Source of the DNA: Gemmatimonadota bacterium
Lineage (GTDB): Bacteria; Gemmatimonadota; Gemmatimonadetes; Gemmatimonadales; GWC2-71-9
DNA length: 64,000 bases
Direction: 5' to 3'
NCBI GenBank assembly: GCA_009692115.1
Contig: SHZU01000008.1
Span: 1 to 64,000 of the forward strand
The notes below the pieces were generated by a model, which had not been told where the DNA came from, did not search any database, and was given only the letters and a program-made list of their open reading frames with translations. Position numbers and translations under genes: made by a program. Position 1 is the first letter of the stretch, and the number at the start of each line of letters is the position of its first letter. Shown one piece after another: positions 8,180 through 16,279 of this stretch.

Positions 8180-8791
8180 ATGACCGTCCCCGCCCGAACC
8201 CCGATCCGGAAAGACGCCATCGCCACCCGCGAGCGGCTGGTCCGGGCTGCCTTGGAACTCTTCACCACGACCGGCTACCGGGGTACCACCACCCTCGACC
8301 TCGCCGCCCGGGCCGAAACCGCCGAGGCCACGATCTACCGGCATTTCGCCGGCAAGGAAGCGCTCTTCAACGAAGCGTACCGTCATGCCCTCAAGTGGGG
8401 CTCGGGCGTGATCCGCCCGGTCGATGGGGTTCGGGTGCCGACCAAGGAACGGCTGGCCCGGATTGCCCGCCAGCTGGCCGAGCAGGTGCCGAAAGACGCC
8501 GCGATCGTGCTGATGATGCTCCGCCGGCCCGATGGGCCGAGCCTCGAGGATCAAACCCATCTGCTGGCCCGTGACCTTCGGGAGCACCTGACCCAACTGG
8601 TGGCCACCGGAAAGCAAGAAGGGGCGGTTCGCCCCGGGTCAGCGGAGTTATGGGCTGCGATCTGGTTGGCGGTCGTGGCGTTTGCCGTGGAACGGATTGC
8701 CGCCCGAGAATGGACGCCCGATCACCCTAGTGCCACTTCAACCCTCGAGGCCGCGTGGGACGCGATCAGCGCCCGCCCGATACCCGGATGA
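8180..8791 (+). CDS. TetR/AcrR family transcriptional regulator
   Basis: A 203-residue regulator. The N-terminal helix-turn-helix (about residues 18-62) is clear: RERLVRAALELFTTTGYRGTT, LDLAARAETAEATIYRHF and the AGKEALF turn are the family hallmark. The C-terminal ligand domain is unspecific. It is the first gene of an operon; its TGA overlaps the ATG of the symporter (ATGA), so it probably controls uptake by the two transporters that follow and possibly the divergent thioredoxin-like gene 110 bp away. The effector is unknown. Confidence 0.93.
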   Translation: MTVPARTPIRKDAIATRERLVRAALELFTTTGYRGTTTLDLAARAETAEATIYRHFAGKEALFNEAYRHALKWGSGVIRPVDGVRVPTKERLARIARQLAEQVPKDAAIVLMMLRRPDGPSLEDQTHLLARDLREHLTQLVATGKQEGAVRPGSAELWAAIWLAVVAFAVERIAAREWTPDHPSATSTLEAAWDAISARPIPG

Positions 8792-10032
8792 AAAACTCTC
8801 GTGTCCTGATCGCCCTCGTGGCCGGCTTGCTGATCGGCGCGGCCGCATCGGCATCGGGCAATACCACCCTGCTTCGCGGCGTCGACGTCCTGGGGCCGCT
8901 CGGCACGCTCTGGATCAATGCGATCCGGATGACGGTCCTGCCCCTGGTCATTTCACTCGTGATCACCGCGGTGGCCTCGGCGGCCGAGACTCGGTCGATC
9001 GGCCGGATCGGAGGCCGGACCCTGCTGGCCTTCTTCGGATTGCTGGCCGGTACCGCAGCGTTGGTCGTTCCGGTGGTTCCTCAAGTGTTCAAGTTATTGC
9101 CGCGCGATCCGAACCAAGCGCCGCCGTTGCCGCCCGGCGCCGCCGAGGCCGCGCAGGAGTTGGCGGCGGGCGGGCAGGCCGTCTCGTTCAGTCAATGGCT
9201 GACCACCCTGGTGCCGACCAATCCATTCGCCGCCGCCGCCGATGGCGCGGTGGTCCCCCTGGTAGTGTTCACCATCATCCTGGCCCTCGCCATCGTGCGG
9301 GCGCCAACCGAGGCCCGCGATACCTTGCTTCGGTTCTTTCGAGCCCTGTCCGAGACGATGTTGGTCATAGTCGGGTGGGTGATCGCGGTGGCGCCGCTGG
9401 GGATCTTTGCCCTGATGTTCACCCTCGCGGCCCGGACCGGTTTGAGTGCCGTCGGCGCGATCGGGTTCTATATCGCCGCCTACTGCGCTACGTGCCTCGC
9501 GTTCACCTTGCTTCTCTATCCGGTGGTCGCGATCGGCGCGGGCATCCCGATCCGGACCTTTGCGAAGGCGGCGCTTCCCGTCCAACTGATCGGGATCAGC
9601 TCGAGTTCCTCGATTGCTTCGCTGCCGGCACTGGTCGAAGCGGCTGAGCAGGGATTGGGGATTCCGAAGCGGGTGTCGGGTTTCGTGTTGCCGCTCGCGG
9701 TCTCGACGTTCAAGCTCGCCGCGCCGCCGGTGTGGGTCGTCGGGGCCCTGTTCGTCGGGTGGTTCTATCAGGTCGACCTGAGTTTCTCCGCGGTCACCTT
9801 GATCGCGGTGGCCGGGGTGTTTCTGGCGTTCGGCGCGCCCGGCGTGCCGCGGGGGGCGTTTCTGATGTTGACGCCGCTGTTCGTCGCGGTCGGCTTGCCG
9901 CCCGAAGGAATTGGGATTCTGATTGCGGTCGACGTGATTCCGGACCTGGCGGCGACGGTCCTCAATGTGACGGGTGACTTGGCCGCCGCCGCCCTCGTCG
10001 CCAAGGCCGAGCAGAGGTCCGCCGGCTCGTGA
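8788..10032 (+). CDS. Dicarboxylate/amino acid:cation symporter (DAACS/SDF family)
   Basis: A 414-residue inner-membrane symporter with about eight helices and two hairpins. Family motifs are present: the serine-rich reentrant loop ISSSSSIASLPAL, the GAPGVPRGAF hairpin, and the TM8 substrate/Na site DLAATVLNVTGDL, which corresponds to the D..RT..NV.GD motif of GltP/GltPh/DctA. The arginine usual in that motif, important for acidic side chains, is Ala here (AAT in place of RT), so substrate choice may differ from glutamate/aspartate. ATG 8788 overlaps the TetR stop; the longer upstream start lies inside tetR. The next gene overlaps by GTGA. Confidence 0.9.
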   Translation: MKNSRVLIALVAGLLIGAAASASGNTTLLRGVDVLGPLGTLWINAIRMTVLPLVISLVITAVASAAETRSIGRIGGRTLLAFFGLLAGTAALVVPVVPQVFKLLPRDPNQAPPLPPGAAEAAQELAAGGQAVSFSQWLTTLVPTNPFAAAADGAVVPLVVFTIILALAIVRAPTEARDTLLRFFRALSETMLVIVGWVIAVAPLGIFALMFTLAARTGLSAVGAIGFYIAAYCATCLAFTLLLYPVVAIGAGIPIRTFAKAALPVQLIGISSSSSIASLPALVEAAEQGLGIPKRVSGFVLPLAVSTFKLAAPPVWVVGALFVGWFYQVDLSFSAVTLIAVAGVFLAFGAPGVPRGAFLMLTPLFVAVGLPPEGIGILIAVDVIPDLAATVLNVTGDLAAAALVAKAEQRSAGS

Positions 10033-11288
10033 AGCCGCCGGTGTTCGGGCAGCGGAAGATGGTGGTGCTGGCCCTGCTGGGGTTCGCCTCCGGGTTGCCG
10101 CTCTATTTGACGAGCCGAACTCTGCAGGCCTGGATGCGGGTCGAGCAGATCGATCTCACCACCATCGGACTGTTCAGTCTGGTGGCTCTGCCGTACTCGC
10201 TCAAGTGGATCTGGGCGCCGCTACTCGACCGCTATGTGCCGCCGTTTCTGGGCCGGCGGCGCGGCTGGCTGGTCATCACCCAGGTCGGCCTCGTGCTGGC
10301 CATCGCCGCGATGTCGCTCCAGGATCCCCGGCTCGGTCTTCAGTTGCTCGCGGTCAATGCCTTGATGATCGCGTTCTTCAGCGCATCGCAGGACCTGGTC
10401 ATCGACGCCTACCGGACCGATGTCCTGGCCGAACGCGAAACCGGAGCCGGGGCCGCGATTTGGGTCACCGGCTACCGGGTGGCGTTGCTGGCCACCGGCG
10501 CGCTCGCCTTCGTGCTGGCCGACTGGATGCCCTGGTCGTTGGTGTATCTGGTCCTCTCGGCGCTGATGCTCGTCGGAATCGCGGCCGCGATTTGGGCGCC
10601 GGAACCGGTACCAACCGAACCCGCGCCGGCCACATTTGCGGATGCGGTGGTGCTCCCGTTCCGGGAGTTCATCGGGCGGGCCGGTGTGAAGCAGGCGGCG
10701 CTGGTGCTGCTGTTCATCGTCCTCTACAAGCTGCCGGACTATCTGGCCGCGAGTATCGCAACCCCGTTCCTGCTCGATGTCGGCTTTACCCAGACCGACG
10801 TCGGCGCCATTCAGGGCGGACTCGGCATCGTCGCCACGATCGTCGGGGCGTTGGCGAGCGGGGCGTTGGTGGCCCGGGTCGGGATCAACCGGGCCCTCTG
10901 GGTCGTCGGTCTGCTCCAGGCGCTGAGCAACCTGGCCTACTACGGATTGGCGCTCGCGGGGAAGAACTATCCGTTTCTGGTGGCCACGATCGTCGTCGAG
11001 AACTTCTGTACCGGTTTGGTGGCCGCCGGGTTCATCGCGTTCTTGATGAGTCTCTGCAGTATCCGGTTCTCGGCGACGCAGTATGCGCTGTTGTCGAGCG
11101 TGATGGGGGTGAGCCGGGACCTGTTGGTTGCGCCGGCCGGCGGGATTGCCCAGTCGACCGGGTGGCCGGTGTTCTTTTTGATTACGCTCGTGGCGGCGGT
11201 TCCTGGAATGCTGCTGTTGCCGATTTTCGCGCCGTGGAACAGGCCGAGTCCGGTGGCCGCAGCCCGACCACCCGCCGCCGGGCCCTGA
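10029..11288 (+). CDS. MFS transporter, AmpG-like muropeptide permease
   Basis: A 419-residue protein with 12 predicted helices. The start (GFASGLPLYLTSRTLQAWM), the RxxxW cytosolic loop with LGRRRGW between helices 2 and 3, and ASQDLVIDAYRTDVL are characteristic of AmpG-type permeases, which import anhydro-muropeptides for cell-wall recycling. The GTG start overlaps the symporter stop (GTGA), giving a tetR-symporter-MFS transcript. Whether it carries muropeptides here or another substrate is inferred only from family resemblance. It ends 5 bp from the convergent lipoprotein gene, with no clear terminator hairpin between. Confidence 0.8.
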   Translation: MKPPVFGQRKMVVLALLGFASGLPLYLTSRTLQAWMRVEQIDLTTIGLFSLVALPYSLKWIWAPLLDRYVPPFLGRRRGWLVITQVGLVLAIAAMSLQDPRLGLQLLAVNALMIAFFSASQDLVIDAYRTDVLAERETGAGAAIWVTGYRVALLATGALAFVLADWMPWSLVYLVLSALMLVGIAAAIWAPEPVPTEPAPATFADAVVLPFREFIGRAGVKQAALVLLFIVLYKLPDYLAASIATPFLLDVGFTQTDVGAIQGGLGIVATIVGALASGALVARVGINRALWVVGLLQALSNLAYYGLALAGKNYPFLVATIVVENFCTGLVAAGFIAFLMSLCSIRFSATQYALLSSVMGVSRDLLVAPAGGIAQSTGWPVFFLITLVAAVPGMLLLPIFAPWNRPSPVAAARPPAAGP

Positions 11289-11293
11289 CCCCG

Positions 11294-12031
11294 CTACCGG
11301 CGAGGACTGCCGGGATGATGGCTCGGTTGCCCGAGGCCGGGCGGTTGGTGGGACCAGGTCGGTTGCCGGACCCTCCCGCCGCCTAACGGCCGAATTTCAA
11401 TGGTGCCGTTCCGAAGGTAGGCCATGGCGGCGTCGCCCCACCGAATCGGATCGCTGGCGTCACCCGCCAGGGCTGTCTCCTGGCCGTCCGGCTTTGCGAC
11501 GCACCAGCCGGTGCCGGTGCGGCAGGGCCGGAGGCTGGCGAACCCGGGGTCTCCCAATCGTTCGTAGGTCAGGCTGTCGAGCCTCGCCGCCGGGGCGCCT
11601 GAGATGGGCTCGACGCCGGCCGTGCTGACCAGATAGAGGCCGCCCGTCGTGGCCACCACCACCGAATCGTCGGTCGATCCAAAGCCGATTCGCTCCACTG
11701 ATCCGGCCTCGGGAGGCAGCGCTCGGGCCCGCTCCGTACCGTTGTGCAAATTGAGGGTAACGACCTCGGCCGGCTGACCGGTTGCCTGGCGCTGGAAGGC
11801 GAGTTGGGTGCCCGACGGGCCCACCGTCGGATTCGACTCCACCAACAGATTGAAGGTGAATTGGTAGAACCGGCCGCCCTCGGCTGGCGCCGCGAAGAGA
11901 TCGACCGCGCCGTCCCGTCCCTGGCCGACGACCACCACGAACGCCTCGCTGCCCACCCCGACCTTATTGGTGAGCGGCGTGAAGCCGCACCCCGCGCCAC
12001 CCGCCAGGAGCGCCAGCCAGGCCGCCCTCAT
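11294..12031 (-). CDS. Beta-propeller-like lipoprotein of unknown function
   Basis: A 245-residue protein. Starting at ATG 12031 gives a proper lipoprotein signal (MRAAWLALLAGGAGC, lipobox AGGAGC); the upstream alternative directly after the preceding stop would bury it. The mature sequence has repeated TolB/WD40-like units (SNPTVGPSGTQLAFQR, IGFGSTDDSVVVATTGGLY, DPIRWGDAAMAYLRNG) that suggest a small propeller. The C-terminal 25 residues are Pro/His/Gly-rich and may be poorly folded. It is last in the minus-strand series that begins at gyrA and lies 36 bp after the dienelactone hydrolase. Confidence 0.65.
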   Translation of the reverse strand: MRAAWLALLAGGAGCGFTPLTNKVGVGSEAFVVVVGQGRDGAVDLFAAPAEGGRFYQFTFNLLVESNPTVGPSGTQLAFQRQATGQPAEVVTLNLHNGTERARALPPEAGSVERIGFGSTDDSVVVATTGGLYLVSTAGVEPISGAPAARLDSLTYERLGDPGFASLRPCRTGTGWCVAKPDGQETALAGDASDPIRWGDAAMAYLRNGTIEIRPLGGGRVRQPTWSHQPPGLGQPSHHPGSPRR

Positions 12032-12067
12032 GCCGGTACTCGGGTCGACCTCGATCATCGGCAGCAC

Positions 12068-12874
12068 TTACTTGCCCAGCTTGTCGTGGAGGAACTTTTC
12101 GATGTTGCTCCAGGCGCGCTCGACCTGATCGGTGTCGGAGCCCTTCCGGCCGGGCTTGAGGAAACCGTGGCCGGTGCCGGGATAGCTATCGGCGACGAAT
12201 GGCTTGCCCAGGTCCTTCATGATTCGTCCAACGGTCGGAAGCATGCTGTTGATCCGATTGTCGTTCTCGCCGTAGACACCAAGAATCGGCGTTTTGATCC
12301 GGTTCAGCGTCGTCGTGTCGGGGTTCGGGCCGTAACACACGACGGCCGCCTGGAGCTTCGGATTGTTGGTACTGTAGCGGAAGGTTTGGCCGCCGCCCCA
12401 ACAGAACCCCATCACTCCAACGTTGCCTTTCCTGACGCTCGGAAGCGTGCTGACGTAGCCGAAGGCGGCGTCGAGGTCGGCGGTAATCCCGTCCGGCGTG
12501 AGTTGCGTCATCAGTTTCCGGCCGGAATCGGGATTGGGCGGCGTAACGCCCCACCGCGATGACAGCATGTCGGGCACGATCGCCACAAATCCTTTGGCCG
12601 CGAGCCGGTCACCGACCGTGGGTTCCCAGTCGGTCAGGCCGAAGATTTCGTGAATCACGATCATGGCGGGGGCATTGTCCCTCCGCTCCGGATACGCGAC
12701 GTACGCCCGTACCGAGTCGCCGGCGGGCTTCTTGATATAGACCCACTCGCCGTGGGTGGTGACCGGATCGAGTGCCGGGCGAGAGCTGACGACCCAGGTC
12801 AAGCCGGCGCCGGCCACCGTCGCGAGCGCGGCAACGGCGAGATGGGAAGCGAAACCACGGCGGTGCTGGTTCAT
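12068..12874 (-). CDS. Exported dienelactone hydrolase family alpha/beta-hydrolase
   Basis: A 268-residue alpha/beta-hydrolase with an N-terminal membrane or signal segment (about residues 10-30). The catalytic triad of the DLH family is in place: Cys158 in GFCWGGG, Asp205 in GENDNRI and His236 in GTGHGF, with the oxyanion region at VIHEIFGL. Classical members hydrolyse dienelactone in chlorocatechol breakdown; exported relatives act on unknown esters or lactones, so the substrate is left open. The start at 12874 has an AGGGTG ribosome site and gives the signal segment; the longer frame adds only basic residues. It lies 28 bp after the Ser/Thr kinase. Confidence 0.85.
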   Translation of the reverse strand: MNQHRRGFASHLAVAALATVAGAGLTWVVSSRPALDPVTTHGEWVYIKKPAGDSVRAYVAYPERRDNAPAMIVIHEIFGLTDWEPTVGDRLAAKGFVAIVPDMLSSRWGVTPPNPDSGRKLMTQLTPDGITADLDAAFGYVSTLPSVRKGNVGVMGFCWGGGQTFRYSTNNPKLQAAVVCYGPNPDTTTLNRIKTPILGVYGENDNRINSMLPTVGRIMKDLGKPFVADSYPGTGHGFLKPGRKGSDTDQVERAWSNIEKFLHDKLGK

Positions 12875-12902
12875 GGACACACCCTTTGGAAAGTGACGGA
12901 CG

Positions 12903-13895
12903 TCAAGCAATCGGGGCCAACGCCTCGGCAAACTCGGTCATGGTCTGAAACCGATCGGCCGGATCGATCTTCATGGCCCGGTCGAGCGCCTGGTCGAGCC
13001 GGTCGGGTACCGACTTCCGGACCGCTTTGAGGCGGCGGGGGCGACCAGCCAAGTGGTTCAGCATGGTTTCATGCGCCGTGGCGCCGTCGAACGGCAGTTC
13101 GCCGCTGACCATTTCGAACGCCAGTACACCCAACGAGTAGAGGTCGCTCCGCGGATCCGCCGGCTTGCCCCGGATCTGTTCTGGACTCATGAACTCCGGC
13201 GTTCCGAGGACGATCCCGGTGGCCGTGAGGCGGTTGTTCTCCGGGCCGGCGATCCGTTCCTTGGCGAGGCCGAAGTCCATCACCACCGCCCGGTCCCGAT
13301 CGCCATCCTTGATCAGCATGATGTTCTCGGGCTTCAAATCCCGGTGCATCACGCCTTGGTCGTGGGCGTGCTGGAGACCCCGGCAGAGTTGAATGACGAG
13401 GGCCACCGCGTCCGCGACCGGCATCGGGCCCACTCGGTTCTCCCGGGTGGACAGCGTTTCGCCTTCGAGAAATGGCATCACGAGGTAGGGAAGGCCGTTG
13501 GCCTCGCCGTAGGCCAGCAGACCACAGCAATTCGGATGGTTGAGCTTGAGCGCGAGTTGGGCCTCGCGTTTGAGGCGGGCCACCGATTCCGCGTCGCTGG
13601 CCAGGCGCGACATCAAGACCTTGATGGCCACCGGCTGGCGAGTCTCGCGGTCGGTGGCGCGGTACACATACGCCATCCCGCCCTCGCCCACCCGTTTTTC
13701 GATCGCGTAGCGCCCGTCGATGATCCGCCCTTGTAGTCCCGCCGCGGGGTCGGGTCTGGGCCCGCTCGCGGCCGAAGCCCCAGCCGGGCCTGCCGCCGCG
13801 CTGGTTTCCTGGACCAACGGAAAACCGTCCTTGATACAGAATCGGGCCGGAGGGTCGTACATCGTCCCACAGCGGGGGCACTTCAGTTTGCTCAA
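12903..13895 (-). CDS. Soluble Ser/Thr protein kinase with N-terminal zinc-ribbon-like motif
   Basis: A 330-residue Hanks-type kinase. Residues 1-25 hold CPRCGTMYDPPARFC, a zinc-ribbon-like element with only three Cys visible. A Gly/Ala/Pro linker leads to the kinase domain (about 60-330): GEGGMAYVY P-loop, Lys92 in VAIKV, HRDLKPEN (Asp186), DFG (207-209) and GTPEFMSPEQ in the activation segment. All catalytic residues are intact. Unlike PknB there is no transmembrane helix or PASTA domain, so it is cytosolic. It starts with TTG overlapping the stop of the GGDEF gene by 4 bp (TTGA), which couples the two and points to one signalling unit. Confidence 0.93.
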   Translation of the reverse strand: MSKLKCPRCGTMYDPPARFCIKDGFPLVQETSAAAGPAGASAASGPRPDPAAGLQGRIIDGRYAIEKRVGEGGMAYVYRATDRETRQPVAIKVLMSRLASDAESVARLKREAQLALKLNHPNCCGLLAYGEANGLPYLVMPFLEGETLSTRENRVGPMPVADAVALVIQLCRGLQHAHDQGVMHRDLKPENIMLIKDGDRDRAVVMDFGLAKERIAGPENNRLTATGIVLGTPEFMSPEQIRGKPADPRSDLYSLGVLAFEMVSGELPFDGATAHETMLNHLAGRPRRLKAVRKSVPDRLDQALDRAMKIDPADRFQTMTEFAEALAPIA

Positions 13896-15319
13896 TCGCG
13901 ATACCGGTTGCTGCCGTCCGCCTTTGCTCGGAGGAGGTTGGTGTCGGCCAGACGGAGTAGGGAGTCAGAATCGGACACTCGTTCGTCAGGGTAGGTCGCC
14001 ACCCCGATGCTCACCGTAATCTGCACCGGAAACTCGGCATTCCCGAGGGTGGCGGCGCTGATTTTCCGGAGAATCCGCTCGGCGTAGATTCGGGCGCCCC
14101 GGATCCCGGTCTCGGGCAGCAGCACCACGAACCCTTCGCCGCCCAGACGGGCCAGGACGTCCATGGCCCGCTGCTCGCGGCGGAGAGTGTCCGCCAACTG
14201 AACCAGAACCCGGTCGCCCAGTTCGTGGCCGTAGGTATCGTTGAGGCGTTTGAAGTGGTCGATGTCGAGCATCAGGCACGACATGACGGAGGTGTTCCGT
14301 TCGGCGCGGGCCAGTTCGCGGTCCATCCGGTCCCGGAGGGCGCGGCGGTTGAGCAGACTAGTCAGCGGATCCGTTTCCGCCAACTGGCGCATCCCGTCCT
14401 GGCGGCGAAGCGCTTCTTCGAAGTCGTAGCCCCGGTCGAGCACCCCGTTGGCGGCCTGGATGACCCGGCTCGCGAACGCCAGATCCGCCGGTTCGAGGCG
14501 GGCGTCGTCGCCGGCGCTTCGCAGGTAGAATGCGGCCGCCCGTTTAGACTTCACCTTGAACGGCACGACCGCCACCGACGTGGTCGGCACCAGCCGGCCC
14601 TCCACCCGCCAGAGCTCTCGCACCGGGGCAAAAATCGGATCGTCCCGGACGTCGGGAATCAACAGCGACTCCTGAGTCACCATCGGCCCAAGCAGCTCCG
14701 GATACCGGCGAAGCTCGACGGTCAAATGGCGAAGACTCGGGCTCTCGACCGCGGCGACGACCGTGGCCGTTTCGCCGTTCTCGTCATCCAGCACGATGGA
14801 GCACCGGGCGATCCGGAGCCCCTGCGACATCCGCCGAACCAGGATCTGAAAGATTTCGGCCGGTGACGCCGCCGCGGTGACTTCCTTGAGGAGCGCCGTT
14901 ACTTCGGCCTCCGACCGCGCTTCGGCCCGGGCTTCGCTGAGTTCGTGCCCGCTCCCGAGGTGGGCCCGGATCCGGGCCAGGAAATCGTCGAGACGGAACG
15001 GCTTCGTCACGAAGTCGGCGGCACCGAGACCTAACGCTTCGACCGAGACCTCGCCGGGTGGCGAGCCGGACAGAACGAGGATGGGAACGTCGCGGTGGCG
15101 GGGATCGCGTTTCAGGGACTCGAGCGCCGACAGCCCGTCGACGCCGGGAAGCCCGACGTCGAGGATCATCAGGTCAACCACGTTGTCGTCGAGGAACTCC
15201 GTGAGGCCTTCGGCCGAAAAGCGGCTGGTAATCCGATACCCTTCGGTGTCGCGAATCGAGGTCAGCGAACGATTCAGCGACTCGTCGTCGGCGACGATCA
15301 GGAGATGGGCCCGGGTCAT
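13892..15319 (-). CDS. Response regulator: receiver, GAF and GGDEF domains
   Basis: A 475-residue protein in three parts. A receiver (1-120) has the acidic pocket VADDE, phospho-acceptor Asp54 in MILDVGLPG and Lys106 in TKPFR. A GAF-like sensor spans about 140-295. A GGDEF domain (about 310-475) has LDIDHFKRLND and DPLTSLLNRR. The active-site loop reads GGEGF (393-397): the third-position acidic metal ligand is kept, but the fourth-position Glu is Gly, so c-di-GMP synthesis may be altered. No RxxD inhibitory site was seen just upstream of the loop. No histidine kinase is adjacent; the coupled neighbour is a Ser/Thr kinase. It starts 6 bp after the dehydratase-like gene with a GGGCGG ribosome site. 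Confidence 0.9.
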   Translation of the reverse strand: MTRAHLLIVADDESLNRSLTSIRDTEGYRITSRFSAEGLTEFLDDNVVDLMILDVGLPGVDGLSALESLKRDPRHRDVPILVLSGSPPGEVSVEALGLGAADFVTKPFRLDDFLARIRAHLGSGHELSEARAEARSEAEVTALLKEVTAAASPAEIFQILVRRMSQGLRIARCSIVLDDENGETATVVAAVESPSLRHLTVELRRYPELLGPMVTQESLLIPDVRDDPIFAPVRELWRVEGRLVPTTSVAVVPFKVKSKRAAAFYLRSAGDDARLEPADLAFASRVIQAANGVLDRGYDFEEALRRQDGMRQLAETDPLTSLLNRRALRDRMDRELARAERNTSVMSCLMLDIDHFKRLNDTYGHELGDRVLVQLADTLRREQRAMDVLARLGGEGFVVLLPETGIRGARIYAERILRKISAATLGNAEFPVQITVSIGVATYPDERVSDSDSLLRLADTNLLRAKADGSNRYRD

Positions 15320-15325
15320 CCGCCC

Positions 15326-16279
15326 TTAGCCCACCAGGCGGGCGAAGATCGCGGGGTCGACGTTGCCGCCGGTCAGGATACACGCGGTCGGGCCGGTGGG
15401 GACGATCTTGCCGGCCAGCAATGCGGCGACCGGGGTAGCTCCGGAGGGCTCGATCTTGAGGCCCATGGAGTGAAACAGGAACCGGACCCCCGCGGCAATC
15501 TCCGGTTCCGTGAGCGTGGCGACGCCCCGGATGACCGGCCGGATGTACTCGAAGGTGATCGAGCCCAGGGCCGGGGGAATCAGGCCGTCGGCCAGGGTGT
15601 CGGCCGGTTCGAAGGGTACCGGATGACCCGCCGCCAATGCGGCCGTGAGTTTGGGCGAGACGGCCGGCTCGACGCCCCAGACGGCGGTGTCGGGCTTGAT
15701 GGCGCCGACCGCGGCACAAGTGCCCGCGATCATGCCGCCGCCGCCGACCGGTGCGATGATCGCGGCGGTCGAAGGCTGATCCTCGAGGATTTCGTAGGCG
15801 CAGGTGCCCTGGCCCATGATCACATCGTAGTTGTCGAACGGCGCGATCAGCACCAGCCCCTGTTGGGCGATCAGCTCGGCGGCTTTGGCTTCGCGCTCTT
15901 TCCTGGTGGTGACGACGATCTCCGCTCCGTGACTCTTGATCCCAGCCACCTTGATGGCCGGCGCGTTTTCCGGCATGACGATGACCGCCCGGGCCCCGAA
16001 ATGCTTGGCAACGTACGCCACGGCCTGGCCGTGGTTGCCGCTCGAGTGGGTGATGATGCCGCGAGCCCTGACCTCGGCGGGGAGCCGAGAGATGGCGGTG
16101 TAGGCGCCGCGGATCTTGAACGCACCGATCGGTTGGTGGTGTTCACACTTGACCCAGACCGGCGTTCCGAACCGCCGACTCAGCTCGGCGGACTCCACCA
16201 GCGGCGTCCGGACCGCGATGCCCCGGAGAGCCTCGGCGGTCCGGGTGAGATCGTCCCGGGATACGCCGGGTACCGTCAT
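15326..16279 (-). CDS. Threonine/serine dehydratase-like PLP enzyme
   Basis: A 317-residue fold-type II PLP enzyme. The PLP lysine is Lys55 in [11 protein letters not shown], the cofactor Asn/Gly loop is [10 protein letters not shown], and the phosphate-binding glycines are in [11 protein letters not shown]. There is no C-terminal ACT domain, so it resembles catabolic threonine dehydratase (TdcB) or serine racemase more than allosteric biosynthetic IlvA. Likely reaction: threonine to 2-oxobutyrate plus ammonia, or serine to pyruvate. Its ATG overlaps the gyrA stop by 4 bp (ATGA), an unexpected coupling of amino acid breakdown with DNA gyrase. Confidence 0.85.
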   Translation of the reverse strand: MTVPGVSRDDLTRTAEALRGIAVRTPLVESAELSRRFGTPVWVKCEHHQPIGAFKIRGAYTAISRLPAEVRARGIITHSSGNHGQAVAYVAKHFGARAVIVMPENAPAIKVAGIKSHGAEIVVTTRKEREAKAAELIAQQGLVLIAPFDNYDVIMGQGTCAYEILEDQPSTAAIIAPVGGGGMIAGTCAAVGAIKPDTAVWGVEPAVSPKLTAALAAGHPVPFEPADTLADGLIPPALGSITFEYIRPVIRGVATLTEPEIAAGVRFLFHSMGLKIEPSGATPVAALLAGKIVPTGPTACILTGGNVDPAIFARLVG

